30,452 nucleotides of DNA from Elysia marginata (Eukaryota > Mollusca > Gastropoda > Plakobranchidae). Numbering within the stretch: the stretch's first letter is position 1; every line of letters begins with the position of its first letter. The DNA lies in assembly GCA_019649035.1 (NCBI GenBank), contig BMAT01001843.1, forward strand, positions 577,560 to 608,011, in the 5' to 3' direction. This document shows positions 1 through 10,046 of the stretch, piece by piece. The notes beneath the pieces are model-generated. The model was not told where the DNA came from. It ran no database searches and was given only the letters and a program-made list of their open reading frames with translations. A program made the position numbers and the translations under genes.

Positions 1-137
1 CTCTCTCTCTCTTTCTGTCTCTCTCCCTGTCTCTCTCTGTCTCTGTCTCTCTGTGTCTATCTCTGTCTGTTTCTCTGCCTCCCTGTCTTTCTCTATTTAT
101 ATCTCTCTGTGTGTGTCTCTCTCTGTCTCTCTCTCTC
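1..137. repeat. CT-rich simple repeat
   Basis: The window opens inside an imperfect (CT)n tract interrupted by CTGT, CTCC and GTGTGT units. It runs off the left edge, so its true length is unknown. Such tracts are common in introns and intergenic DNA of invertebrates. Confidence 0.9.
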
Positions 138-1417
138 CTAATATTAGTACTAATAATACTACTATTGCTGCTAGTACTGATACTGCTAGCGACCATCTCG
201 CGGTAAATACTCCAGTCTTATAAGTCTCTCAAACACTCTCTAATTTTTCTTACTTTTTCCTTTAAAATCTCTCCCCCTTATTTTCAATGGCTTGTTTTTT
301 CTTGTTATCTTTTCTTGCGTACCTTTCCAAAAATGTATGTACATTTCGGCATGTGTCTGCCATTGCAAATTTTATGTTCTAGGCCTGATGGCTTTCTAGA
401 TTTATCTTTAGTCTGTAGATCCTTTTGATTTTTTCTTTTCAATTATGATTATATATGCATCGTTGGGTTTTGTTACTTCGTCAGCCAAAACTTAAGCTAT
501 AGCGAGTCCTTTCAAGATCTTACGTTTTCTATTTCTTTTCTTTTCTTGTTTATGCAAGCTCATTTTTAAACGCTAAAATACTATTTTTTATTACACATTA
601 ATTTCGTGATGTGATGTAATTAAGGCTTTTTATATGAGACAACAAGTTGCATGCGCAACCTTCTTCAATATACTTGAATATGAATATTAAAGAAAATCTC
701 TCAATAACAATGTTGGTGGTCTTAAAAGTTCTTAGGTGTTGGACAAGTAGATTTCATTATTCAAAAAATAAATTTTAATGAAATTATTCTAATATTAGTA
801 AAAGAAACTAATCTACAAGACTAGTGTTACCATCCACAAGAGACGGTCTAGACAAAACTAATAACAGTCACCGCAAACAGTATCAATCCCTGTCAAGTTT
901 TACAAGATTTGTATAGTTGTATTTTTTAAACTTTCCTGGTGTTCTCTGTATAACTCAAAAACAGCGCCTTTTTCTTAAAACAAAATGCTTTATAACGATT
1001 TATTTCTTTTTTCTTGCCTTTCTCTCTCCTTCCTTCTCTTCCTCCCTCTCTCACTCTTTCTCTCTCTCTCTGTCTCTCTCTCTCTTTCTATCACTCTTTT
1101 TTACCTTCATGTCTGTCTCTTTCCTCTTCTCCACCAGTCGTTTTTAGCTATATACATTTTGCTTGCTTGCAAAAGCACTACAATTTTTTTTTCTCCTCTT
1201 ACAAAATTCACATTTTCACAGTTCTGAATGGTTCATTGGAAAAGAATGAAGCGAAACAAAATGAGAAACGTTCAAAAAATTTAGGTATCGAAATGAGCAC
1301 GTAAAAAATTGTAAAAAAGAAGACACAGTTTACTTTCTTCCAAGAAATAAAGTTTGAGAGAAGTTTCCAATTTCAAATATTTGGTTGCAGAAGCAATAAG
1401 AAAAGAAAGAAATAAGT
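138..1417. other. AT-rich DNA with no supported gene
   Basis: No convincing exon, RNA gene or mobile element was seen. A second imperfect CT-rich tract lies at about 1018-1100. All reading frames longer than 60 codons here are translations of that tract (Ser/Leu/Phe-rich) and are not credible proteins. Confidence 0.6.
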
Positions 1418-1720
1418 TTATAATAGTACCCAGTATGGACACGCATTTGTTTTATGAGCACAACCGATACTGCATCTTGCCAAGAGATATTCAATGTTTT
1501 TGAAGACCACGTTATTTTGCTGTTCCACAGCCGCCTCAAGATTTAACACCAGCCGTGGAAAGTGTTTGGGAAACATATTCGCAAAAATCAATTCTATGTT
1601 TGCCGCCTTAAAAACTCTCGGAGAGGTTGTTATGACATCCATAAGGATAACGTAAAAGCGAGAAACTTCCGTAGAAATTACATGATTATGATGAGAGGAT
1701 AATAGTAATCGCGCGATTTG
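1418..1720 (-). other. Unidentified open stretch, possible coding relic
   Basis: About 95 minus-strand codons are open without low-complexity sequence and end in TAA at the left edge. The composition is ordinary for a globular protein, with segments such as FKAANIELIFANMFPKHFPR and LNLEAAVEQQNNVVFKNIEY. GC is higher than in the flanks. The upstream part of the same frame runs into the GA/CT repeat at 1780-2003 and becomes meaningless Ser/Leu repeats, so any real coding piece would be a fragment. The plus strand is also largely open over about 50 codons here, so the strand is not certain. I do not recognise a family. A transposon-derived fragment is one possibility, chance is another. Confidence 0.2.
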
Positions 1721-1779
1721 TGAGAGAGGATCGTAACGATACTGGATGCAGTAGTTAAGGGGTAGGGGGAGTGAAAGCC

Positions 1780-1968
1780 GAAAGGAAATAAGAGAGCAGA
1801 GAGAGGATTGGAGAATGAGAGATTGTAGGGCAACGAAGAGAGACCCAAAACGAGACAATGGGAGAGAGTAAGAGAGTAAAATAGTAACAAAAAGATATAA
1901 GGGAGAGAATGGGAAGAGGAAGAGAGAGGGTGAGAGAGAGAGAGGGTGAGAGAGAGAGGGAGAGAGAG

Positions 1969-2003
<35 letters not shown>
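1780..2003. repeat. GA-rich simple repeat
   Basis: A purine-rich tract that becomes almost pure (GA)n at its right end, 1920-2003, with a final uninterrupted (AG) run at 1977-2003 after a short ACACAC interruption. Confidence 0.9.
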
Positions 2004-2007
<4 letters not shown>

Positions 2008-3930
2008 AACGTTGTGGATTGCTAAGGACGACACCAGACAATGGCACAGAACAAGAGATGCCACTATCAAGGAAAAAAACGAAGTAATTATGGAAGCAGA
2101 AAAAAAATCACCGTCAAAGAAAGTTAAAGATAAGGTGAAGACTACAGGAAAGCTCAGGAAGGATTAGAGATTGTCCGACTCGTAGACCCATCACTTTCTG
2201 AGCTGCCAATTCGTCAGCAAATCGCAGTGTACGGAAGTTGTTTTTACAGACTCTTTATGTTCTCAGCTGGTCCCTGCAATACATGGAGAGCTAGTTGGGT
2301 CTTGGGCTCTAATCTCATCTTATTCCTTAATTTCCGCGAAGTAATAGAAATCACGAACTTTCCCAATCTCCCTCTCTCTCTGTCTCTCTCATCTCCTCCC
2401 ACTCTCTGTCTATTTTTCTAACATGCTTTTTTGTAAGCTTCCGGATTCCCCATCTCTCTTTAGGACGTATTTGCGATTGTTTCCAGTCATATTTTCTCAA
2501 TTATGACACTATCTCTCTCTACCGGCCTATCATTTTGCCAAGCCCATCTCGACTTGAACTATTCTTAAAATAAATTTTTTGTTGAAATAAGATTGTTTTT
2601 CCTATGTTTTCATCATATTGATAGACCTAATGCATTTTATAACTCTGGCAATATTCCAGACATCGACAACAATGATCTCCTTCCTTGTATCTCAATAACT
2701 ACTTCAATTTAATTAATATTTCACCCTGAGCAGTAAAACCTCCCTCCGATAAAAGCAAGCCATACAAATATTTTCCTCTCACAAGGCTGCACATTACATC
2801 ACACTTCGTGCGTTTTTAATTTCACTGAATTCCGGTTTGGATTGGTTAAGCCCATCTCTGTGTGCCAGATTTTTGTGGCTGAGCGAGCAAAAAGCCCATT
2901 TAGACCTAGATGACTTGATATAGTTAGATGCATTTTAGTCTGGAACTTCGGGAAACAACGGCAAGTTAGATTATTGTTACTGCATGCAAGATTCTTGATC
3001 GAAGTTTGGAGGATAACTATGCCAGCATTGGAATGAAGAAAATAAAAGATTTCTCATTATACATTTAAGTTTGTGGCTCTTCTTCAAAATCATGCTACTT
3101 TTTTCGCTTCGGGTATTCTGGAAAAAAAACTAGTTCAAATTATTTTCGCTCTTTCATCAAAACTGAAGGATTCTAAATCGCACCAGCGAACTAATAAAAA
3201 TCACGAGATCGCCATTTAAAGCTTCCAATTTATGTTATCTAACAATGATCATGTTAGAGCCTCCGTTTCTCCGTGATATCTTGTTTTGAGAAGTCTTACC
3301 TCCAATATTGCTTTGAATATTGAAAATATAGATCCAGTTAAGTTCAGTATTTAATCAAAACTTATTGAGTTATGTTTAGAATTAAACCAATTACTTAATA
3401 GATTTAGTAAGAATTTTTTTTTGGTTTTAATCCAAACTTATCAAGTTCAACAGATTGCTCTGGACTTTTTGTTGAAAAATTGAAGAATATCCTTTTCTGA
3501 TACTAAGTCTATGACCTCTTTGTCTTTTACAGAACACTGATACGACCCTCTTGCAACCTCAGGGTTCTTCATCATTGATTTATATCGTTAGTCTTCAATC
3601 GTAAAAACTCAGAAAATGTTATGATATTAAGTGATTGAAGTTAGAAATTTTTATTTACTTTTTGCCTTGTTAAGATAACTTTTCATGATAAGGTAATATA
3701 AACGTTGCATGTTTTTGTAAAAAACAACGAATTATCTTTCCTCACATCCATCGCTTTTAATGACGCCGGTGCACCTTAACTGTAATATACTAACAATAAT
3801 TATTTAAAAAATATGACAAAGCCTCTGCGATTTTTTGAACACATAATTTAATTATTTATAACAAATAACATAATTGTGGATGTGTAATGATCAAATAAAG
3901 ACAATACAAAGTTTTGGGTACTAAAATACC
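2004..3930. other. Long stretch without a supported gene
   Basis: A plus frame at 2116-2421 stays open with ordinary composition until it enters a CT tract at about 2365-2410. It lacks a convincing start or splice pair. From 2420 to 3930 the DNA is AT-rich and stop-dense on both strands. Nothing else could be supported. Confidence 0.5.
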
Positions 3931-4119
3931 TTAAAGGTTTGTTTGTTCTACCTCTTTAAATCCCTTGTCTGGCATACGACCACAGACACCGGTACACATT
4001 ATCTTTCTCATTTTGTACATGTCTCTGTCTTTCTCTTTATGTCGTTTTTGCGCTCTTCTTCTCGTTTTGCATGCCTCTTGTAGACCTGTTTTATTAATCA
4101 GTCCCACTTTTTCTCTTAC

Positions 4120-4239
4120 CTGACCTCTCATGCCCTCATTACTCTCCCTATAGTTTAGTTGTCGATCTCCATCATAGTTCACGTGATCCTTAAGTTCATG
4201 TAGTTCTGTAATTGTTTCCTTTTTCTTTCTCCCTTGCAT
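4120..4239 (-). CDS. Candidate first coding exon, unknown protein
   Basis: The minus strand reads from an ATG at 4239 (A at -3) for exactly 40 codons and then meets a near-ideal 5' splice site, CAG|GTAAGAG, with the intron starting at 4119. The exon ends in phase 0. The peptide is strongly charged (starts MQGRKKKETI, ends RESNEGMRGQ) and has no recognised domain. The frame continues past the splice site to a stop at 3931, so an unspliced 102-residue ORF is the alternative. No downstream exon could be paired with it. Strong-looking donors inside short ORFs arise by chance a few times in 30 kb, hence the low confidence. Confidence 0.25.
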
Positions 4240-4580
4240 TGTGTGATTATCGGAAGCTACTTTCGATGTCTGTAGCCATACAATTCAGTGTCACGCTCAG
4301 TGGGTACCGTGTAGCAGGAACTGCAGTCTCTCAGCCGTGTTTTTAGTGTTATGTAGTAATATGAAAAAAAGAAAAAAGAAAAAGACCGATCGTATTGCGC
4401 ATATTGTTGATCACGGTAGCACTGCTCGTCCGTTTTCACCAAGTTCCCTGCTTGTCTCATATTAGGACATCCGTCTCATAGCGATCTGGCCCTGGTCGTT
4501 CTAGTAGCAAAATCCAACAGATCTAATAACGGAAATTGATCGTGTCCCCACCCTGCCCGACCACGCAAATCAGTTCATGC

Positions 4581-4829
4581 TTAGTCTCCTAAGCTCATGT
4601 AATTCAAATCATACTCGCGCAAATCGATTATAGGATTTTCTGAACCGAGTTGAACCATCCCAGGAGTTTTCGATAAACCCATCAATTTAAATCTTCCTGA
4701 TTTCTCTCTAAAGACTTTGTTAAGCCTTGAAAAATTACTTATAATTTTCTCATTCCAAGGAGACCCGCACGCGTCAACCTTGGGGTATTTGCGGGCGTCT
4801 CTTAGATTAGAAAATTGAGCGAGTGCCAT
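4581..4829 (-). CDS. Small ORF, 82 residues, unknown protein
   Basis: Reads on the minus strand from an ATG with a strong context (A at -3, G at +4) to TAA. The sequence has no low complexity and a balanced, soluble composition, for example RDARKYPKVDACGSPWNEKI and NFSRLNKVFREKSGRFKLMG. The frame is open for another 11 codons upstream without an ATG. A CTAATCTAAG sequence about 20 bases into the ORF could be a 3' splice site, in which case this would be a terminal exon starting at RDARKYP. No close AATAAA was found on this strand. I do not recognise the family. It could be a small gene, a terminal exon, a transposon remnant or chance. Confidence 0.25.
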   Translation of the reverse strand: MALAQFSNLRDARKYPKVDACGSPWNEKIISNFSRLNKVFREKSGRFKLMGLSKTPGMVQLGSENPIIDLREYDLNYMSLGD

Positions 4830-5369
4830 AATTGAGATGGACGCATAATTATTATATTGCACAAGAAAAAAGCATTCTTCAACGGAAAAAATACTATCAT
4901 GAAGTGTTCTATATTCTGTAAATTTGCAAATAAAAAATTATATCAGCATAGTTGTAATTTTCAGAAATAAAAAAGAGTTACATACTACACGATATTTTTA
5001 CTATTGGACAAAATATTTCACCGAAGCCTAATACAAACATTATTGACTTTGATTGTAAACTTGTCTTATACTTTCAATAAATGATACATGACTGACAAGT
5101 GCAAATGTCCTTAGTTATTGTAGGCGTACACCAAAATATAGTAAAACTATTATTTATCTTCAAACAACCAATTTACTTGTGATAGGAACACAAAAACCTT
5201 TTAGCTTTTTATATAAACGACTTTTTATTTCTTTGCAAAACATCCCTTTTCATCGTGTCACATAACTAGTTAGATTCTATACACTGTAGCTCATTGCCAA
5301 CGCAAAAACTTCTTGTTCCTTCTATTCACTCTTGATTAAGAACCAAAACATTAACTTCCCACCTAGAAA

Positions 5370-5375
5370 TTTATT
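5370..5375 (-). terminator. Polyadenylation signal AATAAA
   Basis: A canonical AATAAA on the minus strand, 32 bases downstream of the TAG that ends the candidate exon at 5407-5556. Its position supports that exon being a 3'-terminal one. Confidence 0.35.
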
Positions 5376-5406
5376 TTCATAGAAAAAGCTCATAATGGAG
5401 GGAGAC

Positions 5407-5556
5407 CTAAAAACACTGAAGTGAAAATTTTTGTGACAGATCGTGGAAAAATCCAGCGACAGTGTCTTCACCATGGGAGTTCCTGGGGTTTCCAATTTCC
5501 AAACCGCCAGCATTGATCACACTGTCTCTTGCTTGCTGCACTCGCTTCACGCAAGC
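5407..5556 (-). CDS. Candidate 3'-terminal exon, unknown protein
   Basis: This exon lacks an ATG. Reading the minus strand after a CACCAG 3' splice site (AG at 5558-5557), 49 codons are open before a TAG at 5409-5407. The peptide looks genuinely coding: it begins ACVKRVQQARDSVINAGG, continues LEIGNPRNSHGEDTVAGFFH, and ends in DLSQKFSLQCF. Codons favour GTG, AAG, CAG and GAC, unlike the AT-rich flanks. The same frame is closed by TGA about 30 bases upstream of the splice site, as expected where an intron begins. An AATAAA follows 32 bases after the stop. A donor-like ATG|GTGAAG lies inside, so a shorter internal exon is possible. Two overlapping ATG-initiated minus ORFs (5322-5513 and 5468-5728) are in other frames and less convincing. 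No family recognised. Confidence 0.42.
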   Translation of the reverse strand, partial: ACVKRVQQARDSVINAGGLEIGNPRNSHGEDTVAGFFHDLSQKFSLQCF

Positions 5557-5728
5557 CTGGTGCTTTTTTAAGCCAAGAAATTTTCAAAAAATATTTTTTT
5601 GCTTGAGATGACCCTGCTCTGATTGAGTTACTCAGCCTGTCAAAGCTTATAAATACATCATCAATATGCCCTACTTCAAAGTACTCATTAGTATTAATAG
5701 CAATCAGAGTATCTACAGTTCCTGTCAT

Positions 5729-6320
5729 GATAATAATAAGTTCAAGGGTTTTGAATTTTTGTCACTAACTTAGATCTTATAGGGGAAAATCGGATGTTCA
5801 TGTGAAGTCAATCTTGATGTTAGAATTTAACAGATTTTCCATATATTCACGTCTATGCAATTATTTATCTCTTCATGAATTCTAAAAACTACTGCCGGCT
5901 CCTCGCAAGGTGTTTTAGTTAAAATCTCTTTAAGTTTTTGCTAGCTTGAAAATCAATACCTTTTATTGGTATTTATATATATCTAAGTAGTACAAAGAAA
6001 AATCTCACTTCAAATATGATTTTGCTTGGGGCTGATGCTTGTCTTCATATCTTTTCGTTACTAACTGATTATACAAAACATTCTAGAAATCGTGCGTAAA
6101 AAGAAACATGCATTAGAAATGAGCATAATTCATTTATTGAAAAAATAACTGTCGCCCCTATGCCTTTATTCAAGTTATAATCTGAAATGTAAAAAATCTT
6201 AATAGTTTATGCCTTTTGTACAAAGATAAATTTTCAGGCGACACCTCAAGATAAGAAAATCTGGGTCCGGTTTCTTTTTATTTCAAATTCTTACGCCATG
6301 TTATGATGAGACTTGTTCGA
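5729..6320. other. AT-rich DNA with no supported gene
   Basis: Both strands are rich in stops and no splice-bounded GC island was seen. It would be 3' flank or intron relative to the minus-strand candidate exons on either side. Confidence 0.5.
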
Positions 6321-6323
6321 GAA

Positions 6324-6329
6324 TTTATT
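6324..6329 (-). terminator. Polyadenylation signal AATAAA
   Basis: An AATAAA hexamer on the minus strand, about 86 bases past the TAA of the candidate terminal exon at 6415-6485. A second copy lies at 6277-6282. Confidence 0.3.
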
Positions 6330-6414
6330 GTTGTTGTACTTCTGACATATCGTTGGCCTTGGTTTTTCAAAATCGAACTTCTTGACAGTCTCTGAGAAGA
6401 CTTCGTTTTTACCG

Positions 6415-6485
6415 TTATTGTATGGCACGCAGAACGGCGGCAGTCAGTAGAAGTGTGAGGACAAGACTGCCTATATCACCGTCAT
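6415..6485 (-). CDS. Candidate terminal exon with hydrophobic C-terminal tail
   Basis: On the minus strand a pyrimidine-rich run ends in CCGCCAG (AG at 6487-6486). The frame that follows reads (x)DGDIGSLVLTLLLTAAVLR and then AIQ before TAA at 6417-6415. It is an acidic, small-residue stretch followed by about 14 hydrophobic residues reaching the C-terminus. That layout matches a GPI-attachment signal or a C-terminal tail anchor; this is inference from composition only. GC content rises sharply inside the exon compared with both flanks. An AATAAA lies 86 bases downstream. The exon starts with two bases of a split codon, so its partner must end in phase 1. The start exon at 14813-14942 does end in phase 1 and has a hydrophobic N-terminal segment, but no connecting exons were established. 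Confidence 0.38.
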
Positions 6486-6726
6486 CTGGCGGAGTATGGA
6501 TGGATTGATGTGGGGAGTAGAGTACACACACACAAAAGAAACCCTCTTCTGTCTTTGACAATTTTCAAAGGTCATACTATTGATTCGAGATACGTGTAAT
6601 AGGAAGACGTAGACGGAGAGCAAAATATAATGTGGTTGATATAAATTATAATGAGGAGTAAGAGTCAGTGAAAAAATAATGAGCTCTTTTATCTTGTGTG
6701 AAGCAAAAATATGCTTTTCGAGGTTG

Positions 6727-6748
6727 TTATTGGAGTCGGCTCCAATAA
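6727..6748. other. Perfect 9-bp hairpin with TCGG loop
   Basis: TTATTGGAG and CTCCAATAA are exact inverted repeats separated by TCGG. The right arm overlaps an AATAAA hexamer on the plus strand (6744-6749), and each arm carries ATTGG/CCAAT. It could be a fold-back in RNA, a pair of CCAAT elements or chance. Confidence 0.7.
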
Positions 6749-6960
6749 ATGTATGAAAAACAAAATCTCTCTCCTGGCTACCGAGACTTGTGAAAGATAA
6801 ACTATTATTACAGTTATTTTTGTACGTACATATTTCTCTAATATAATACTTTCGACTTCAGCAAGATAGAACTATTAACAGCTAACTGCGCGACTGCGCT
6901 AATTTGAGATCTTTAAAAGAAAACTTAGCGACGGATTTGGAAAAAAAAAGTTAACAAAAG

Positions 6961-7169
6961 TGTAATGATGATAATAATACTGATGATAAGGATAGTTTTA
7001 ACATGTTAATAGTAATAATAACAATAACAAATTTCATAATACTAGAGGTAATTATAATAAATATAATTGTAATAGCAACAATTAATATAAAATAATAATA
7101 ATAGTAATAAAATAATTATGTAGAAAAGAAAATTAGTTCAACGATGACGAAGCTATTGATCAAGTTGAA

Positions 7170-7225
<56 letters not shown>

Positions 7226-7465
7226 CGATCGATATATATGATGATCGCGACGATGAAGAAGACTCGATACAATGATCGATAAACATGATGACAACGACGA
7301 TGAAGAAGACTCTATGTAACGATATGATAATAAGGAGCAGGTGGATGTGGATAACGATGATGATGACGATTATAATGATGATGTTGAGGATGATTATTAT
7401 GATAATGATGAAGAATATGATGATGATCATGATGATGATGATGATGATGACGGCGGTATCAATGC
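6961..7465. repeat. AT-rich and GAT trinucleotide repeat region
   Basis: An ATA/TAA-rich stretch at 6961-7110 is followed by a pure (ATG/GAT)n run of 56 bases at 7170-7225, then degenerate GAT-rich sequence to about 7465. The minus frame through it encodes 18 consecutive histidines flanked by poly-isoleucine and the plus frame poly-methionine. Both are by-products of the repeat. Confidence 0.92.
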
Positions 7466-7787
7466 TGGCAATAACAGTAAGGATGAGGGTCTCTAAGAAA
7501 GAATGAGAATCAGAATGAGTTTGATGTCCGCTATGCCTTAAGTCTTTGTAAATGTTTTCAGCATTCATGGCCGTTTATATAAATTTACGTTTGTTATGTA
7601 TAAGCTACTACTATCAGTTTGTTACTGTTACTGCAGGAAATTTATTTCAGGATTGATATTACCCTCAAAGTTCCAAATTGGTCCAACCGTAAGCGTTTTA
7701 AACTTACCAAACATTATTTTCTTCAAAGGCATTCAGATATTGCTGTTCACATTCAAATGGGTAGGAGTAAGTGCGGTGATTAAATAA

Positions 7788-9088
7788 TAATTTTTTGATC
7801 AGCTGGTGCTCAGCGGAAGACAGCTCATGGAAGTAAGAACTCTTGTTAAAAATAATTGGTCAATCCTTTTTTAGAAAAAAAAAAGATCTGTATAAAGGAA
7901 ACGACTGCCTTTCGCCTTTTAAAATCAAATTTGTAAAGATAAAACTTAACATTTACCAGTGTTTTTCTCTACCAAAATTATCAAAGAAAATTATCATTTT
8001 TAATAGAAATGTGTACCACTTTTGAATGATATCATAATTAATATTAACATAGTTCATCTACATGGCCTAAGGCAAACTTAGTTCATTAACCGTTGAACAA
8101 AGTTACTGTAATATTTTATTCTGCTGTTTGTCTATTACAATGTATAGCAAAGGCTTCATAGTTTTTTTGTAATTATTACTTGGTTGCAAAAAGATTGGGT
8201 ATAGTCCACTTTTTTCTTAGTCCCCATGCATATATTTTGATATGAGGATCTTATAAAATTTTCATACATTCAAAAATATTTCAAAATTAATGATCATCTA
8301 TATGACTCGCAAACGGAAGTTGCATAAGTTTCCATAATTTAAATGACAGCCCAATGCATAAGATTTCTGAGTTCAGAAATAATGAACAGCAAGTTTGCTT
8401 ATTAGTTTGAGAGGCGCTATGTTTAGCGACAGTTAACCTTATTATTTTTTAACAAGAGGGTTGAAGGCTAATTATTTCCTCCTAAGGCACAGAACACAAA
8501 GATAGTGGACCTTAAAAAGTAAAAAAATGTCAAATCGATCTTTCTGGCTAGAGTATGCTTTCTTATTTTTAAATATTGTATTGATTGGTAGGGACTACAA
8601 TTTGCGACATGTTACTGGAAAAACATAACCTTTTTTGATTCGTATTTTTCGTAGTGATATCGCTGAATTCATCTGCATTGCTCATCAATCTTATATTTTG
8701 CCATGCAGGTTTAATGCAATGTCAAAGCTCTCGATAGATACAAAAACATAGTTTACTTATTACTCAAGTATAACACGCTACGAATCTCAAGTCTAAACTG
8801 CTTTAGCTTTATTCCAGTCAATGGTTTTTTTTTCAAGACCAGCACACGGCGTCCTTATTATTCATAGGTCGAGCAATAAGTACAAGTCCTAACCCTTAGA
8901 TTTATCGTTAACTTTCTCATCACTTTGCTTAATTCTAGTGTTAAACATGCAAAACATATTGACTGGGTTTTTTTTAAACAATAAAAATGTTCTTTTTTCA
9001 CCCCTTAGTTCTAACGATTCTTGATAAAGAAATTCGATAATGATTTTTTCCTAGCTAACTGTACTTTTTCAATTTTTATTTGCTTTAG
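7788..9088. other. AT-rich DNA with no supported gene
   Basis: Dense stops on both strands, no GC island, no tRNA-like or repeat structure noticed. It is compatible with an intron or spacer. Confidence 0.5.
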
Positions 9089-9139
9089 AAAGCTATAAAA
9101 AGCTTTAGCGTGTTGGATTCAATTGATCCCGCGGTCTGG
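9089..9139 (+). other. Candidate small exon (51 nt) with strong splice sites
   Basis: A long T-rich tract ending TGCTTTAG (AG at 9087-9088) is followed by 51 bases and then TCTGG|GTGAGTG. Both sites are close to consensus. The interior is open in phase 0 as 17 codons (KAIKSFSVLDSIDPAVW) and contains no ATG. Two readings are possible: a 17-codon coding microexon, or a 5'UTR exon of the methyltransferase gene, whose coding exon begins about 2.1 kb downstream after another good 3' splice site. The second is attractive because the strand and order fit, but nothing in the sequence proves the link. Confidence 0.3.
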
Positions 9140-9715
9140 GTGAGTGCCAACATTCTGAGATCAGGTCTTTTTATATCTGTAGACGGGTTTAGTTTGATTC
9201 GGAATTCAGCAAGAGGAGAGGAAAAACTTTGAATAAACCTAGTCTGATGCATAAGATTCACCACTTTGTATAATAATGAGACCAGGAAATGTATGTTTTT
9301 TTACTCGCGTGACTTCCGGTAACATTTTCTATTATGGCTTGTCATAGTTTTTTTTCTACGACGCTACTACACTCCCTAAAACCACCGTGCCCCACCTTTA
9401 CCAGCCTGAGTATTTGAGTAATTGAGTATATGAGATTGCGGGAGCAAAGACTAGAAAAGCAGCGTATCTTATTACTTGAAAATGCAAGACTCTAGCTATG
9501 AATGACCAAAGCATAGTTTGAAAAACGATCGTTTGTCACAATCATGGAGCTGGCAACTGATACATAAAACATTTAACCCAAGTAAAATATGACTGTGATA
9601 ATCTTAATGAATCGTGAAAAAGATAACGCCTACCATGTGAAAAGAGAGCATTGCACATAGCTCTGCCGGGTGGCTACAGTTGTGATAAACAGTGTACCCT
9701 CGACTATGCAACTTT

Positions 9716-10046
9716 TTACCTTAGTGGACTTTCCTCTAAAACCATATGATACCTTTCAGCACACGTATTAAGTTTTTGTGTGGGAAAATTATTTATACAA
9801 GACATTGAACCTGCCACTGTAGAGTATATAAGTGGTAGAATTTCAAGACACGGCCTCTCGAACTGTTTTACTCCTAGTATTCCGGCAACCAGTCCCTGTG
9901 TCCAGATTTGTTTTGAAGGATTCAACCAAACAGGTATTTTAGGTGGCTCATTTTCTTCAAAGACTAATGGTGTTTTTTTTTGCGACAGTATACCGTCACA
10001 ATTACGCAAGAAAAATGAGACCATTTTCATCCTATCATGTATTTAA
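9716..10046. other. Region open on both strands, unidentified
   Basis: The minus strand carries a 104-codon ORF (ATG at 10030, stop at 9716) and the plus strand an 88-codon one (9780-10046). The minus peptide contains IPVWLNPSKQIWTQGLVAGI followed by LGVKQFE. This is loosely like the C-terminal region of Ty3/gypsy-type integrases, where a Trp-x(2)-Gly-x-Val core precedes a beta strand, but the resemblance is weak and the frame breaks soon after. The plus strand has a donor-like ACAG|GTATTT near 9930. I cannot decide between a decayed retroelement fragment, a real exon on either strand, and chance. Confidence 0.2.

Noticed and set aside
917-1304. Three overlapping Ser/Leu/Phe-rich plus ORFs
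   Set aside because: Produced by a CT-rich tract; they open in several frames at once.
7116-7568. ORF with 18 consecutive histidines and poly-isoleucine (minus) and poly-methionine ORF (plus)
   Set aside because: Both are direct translations of the GAT/ATA simple repeats; no independent coding signal.
9370-9450. Minus-strand 49-base unit between TTTTCTAG and CTG|GTAAAG, phase-compatible with the exon at 14813
   Set aside because: Splice sites are only moderate and a 49-base open stretch is uninformative; too easily chance.
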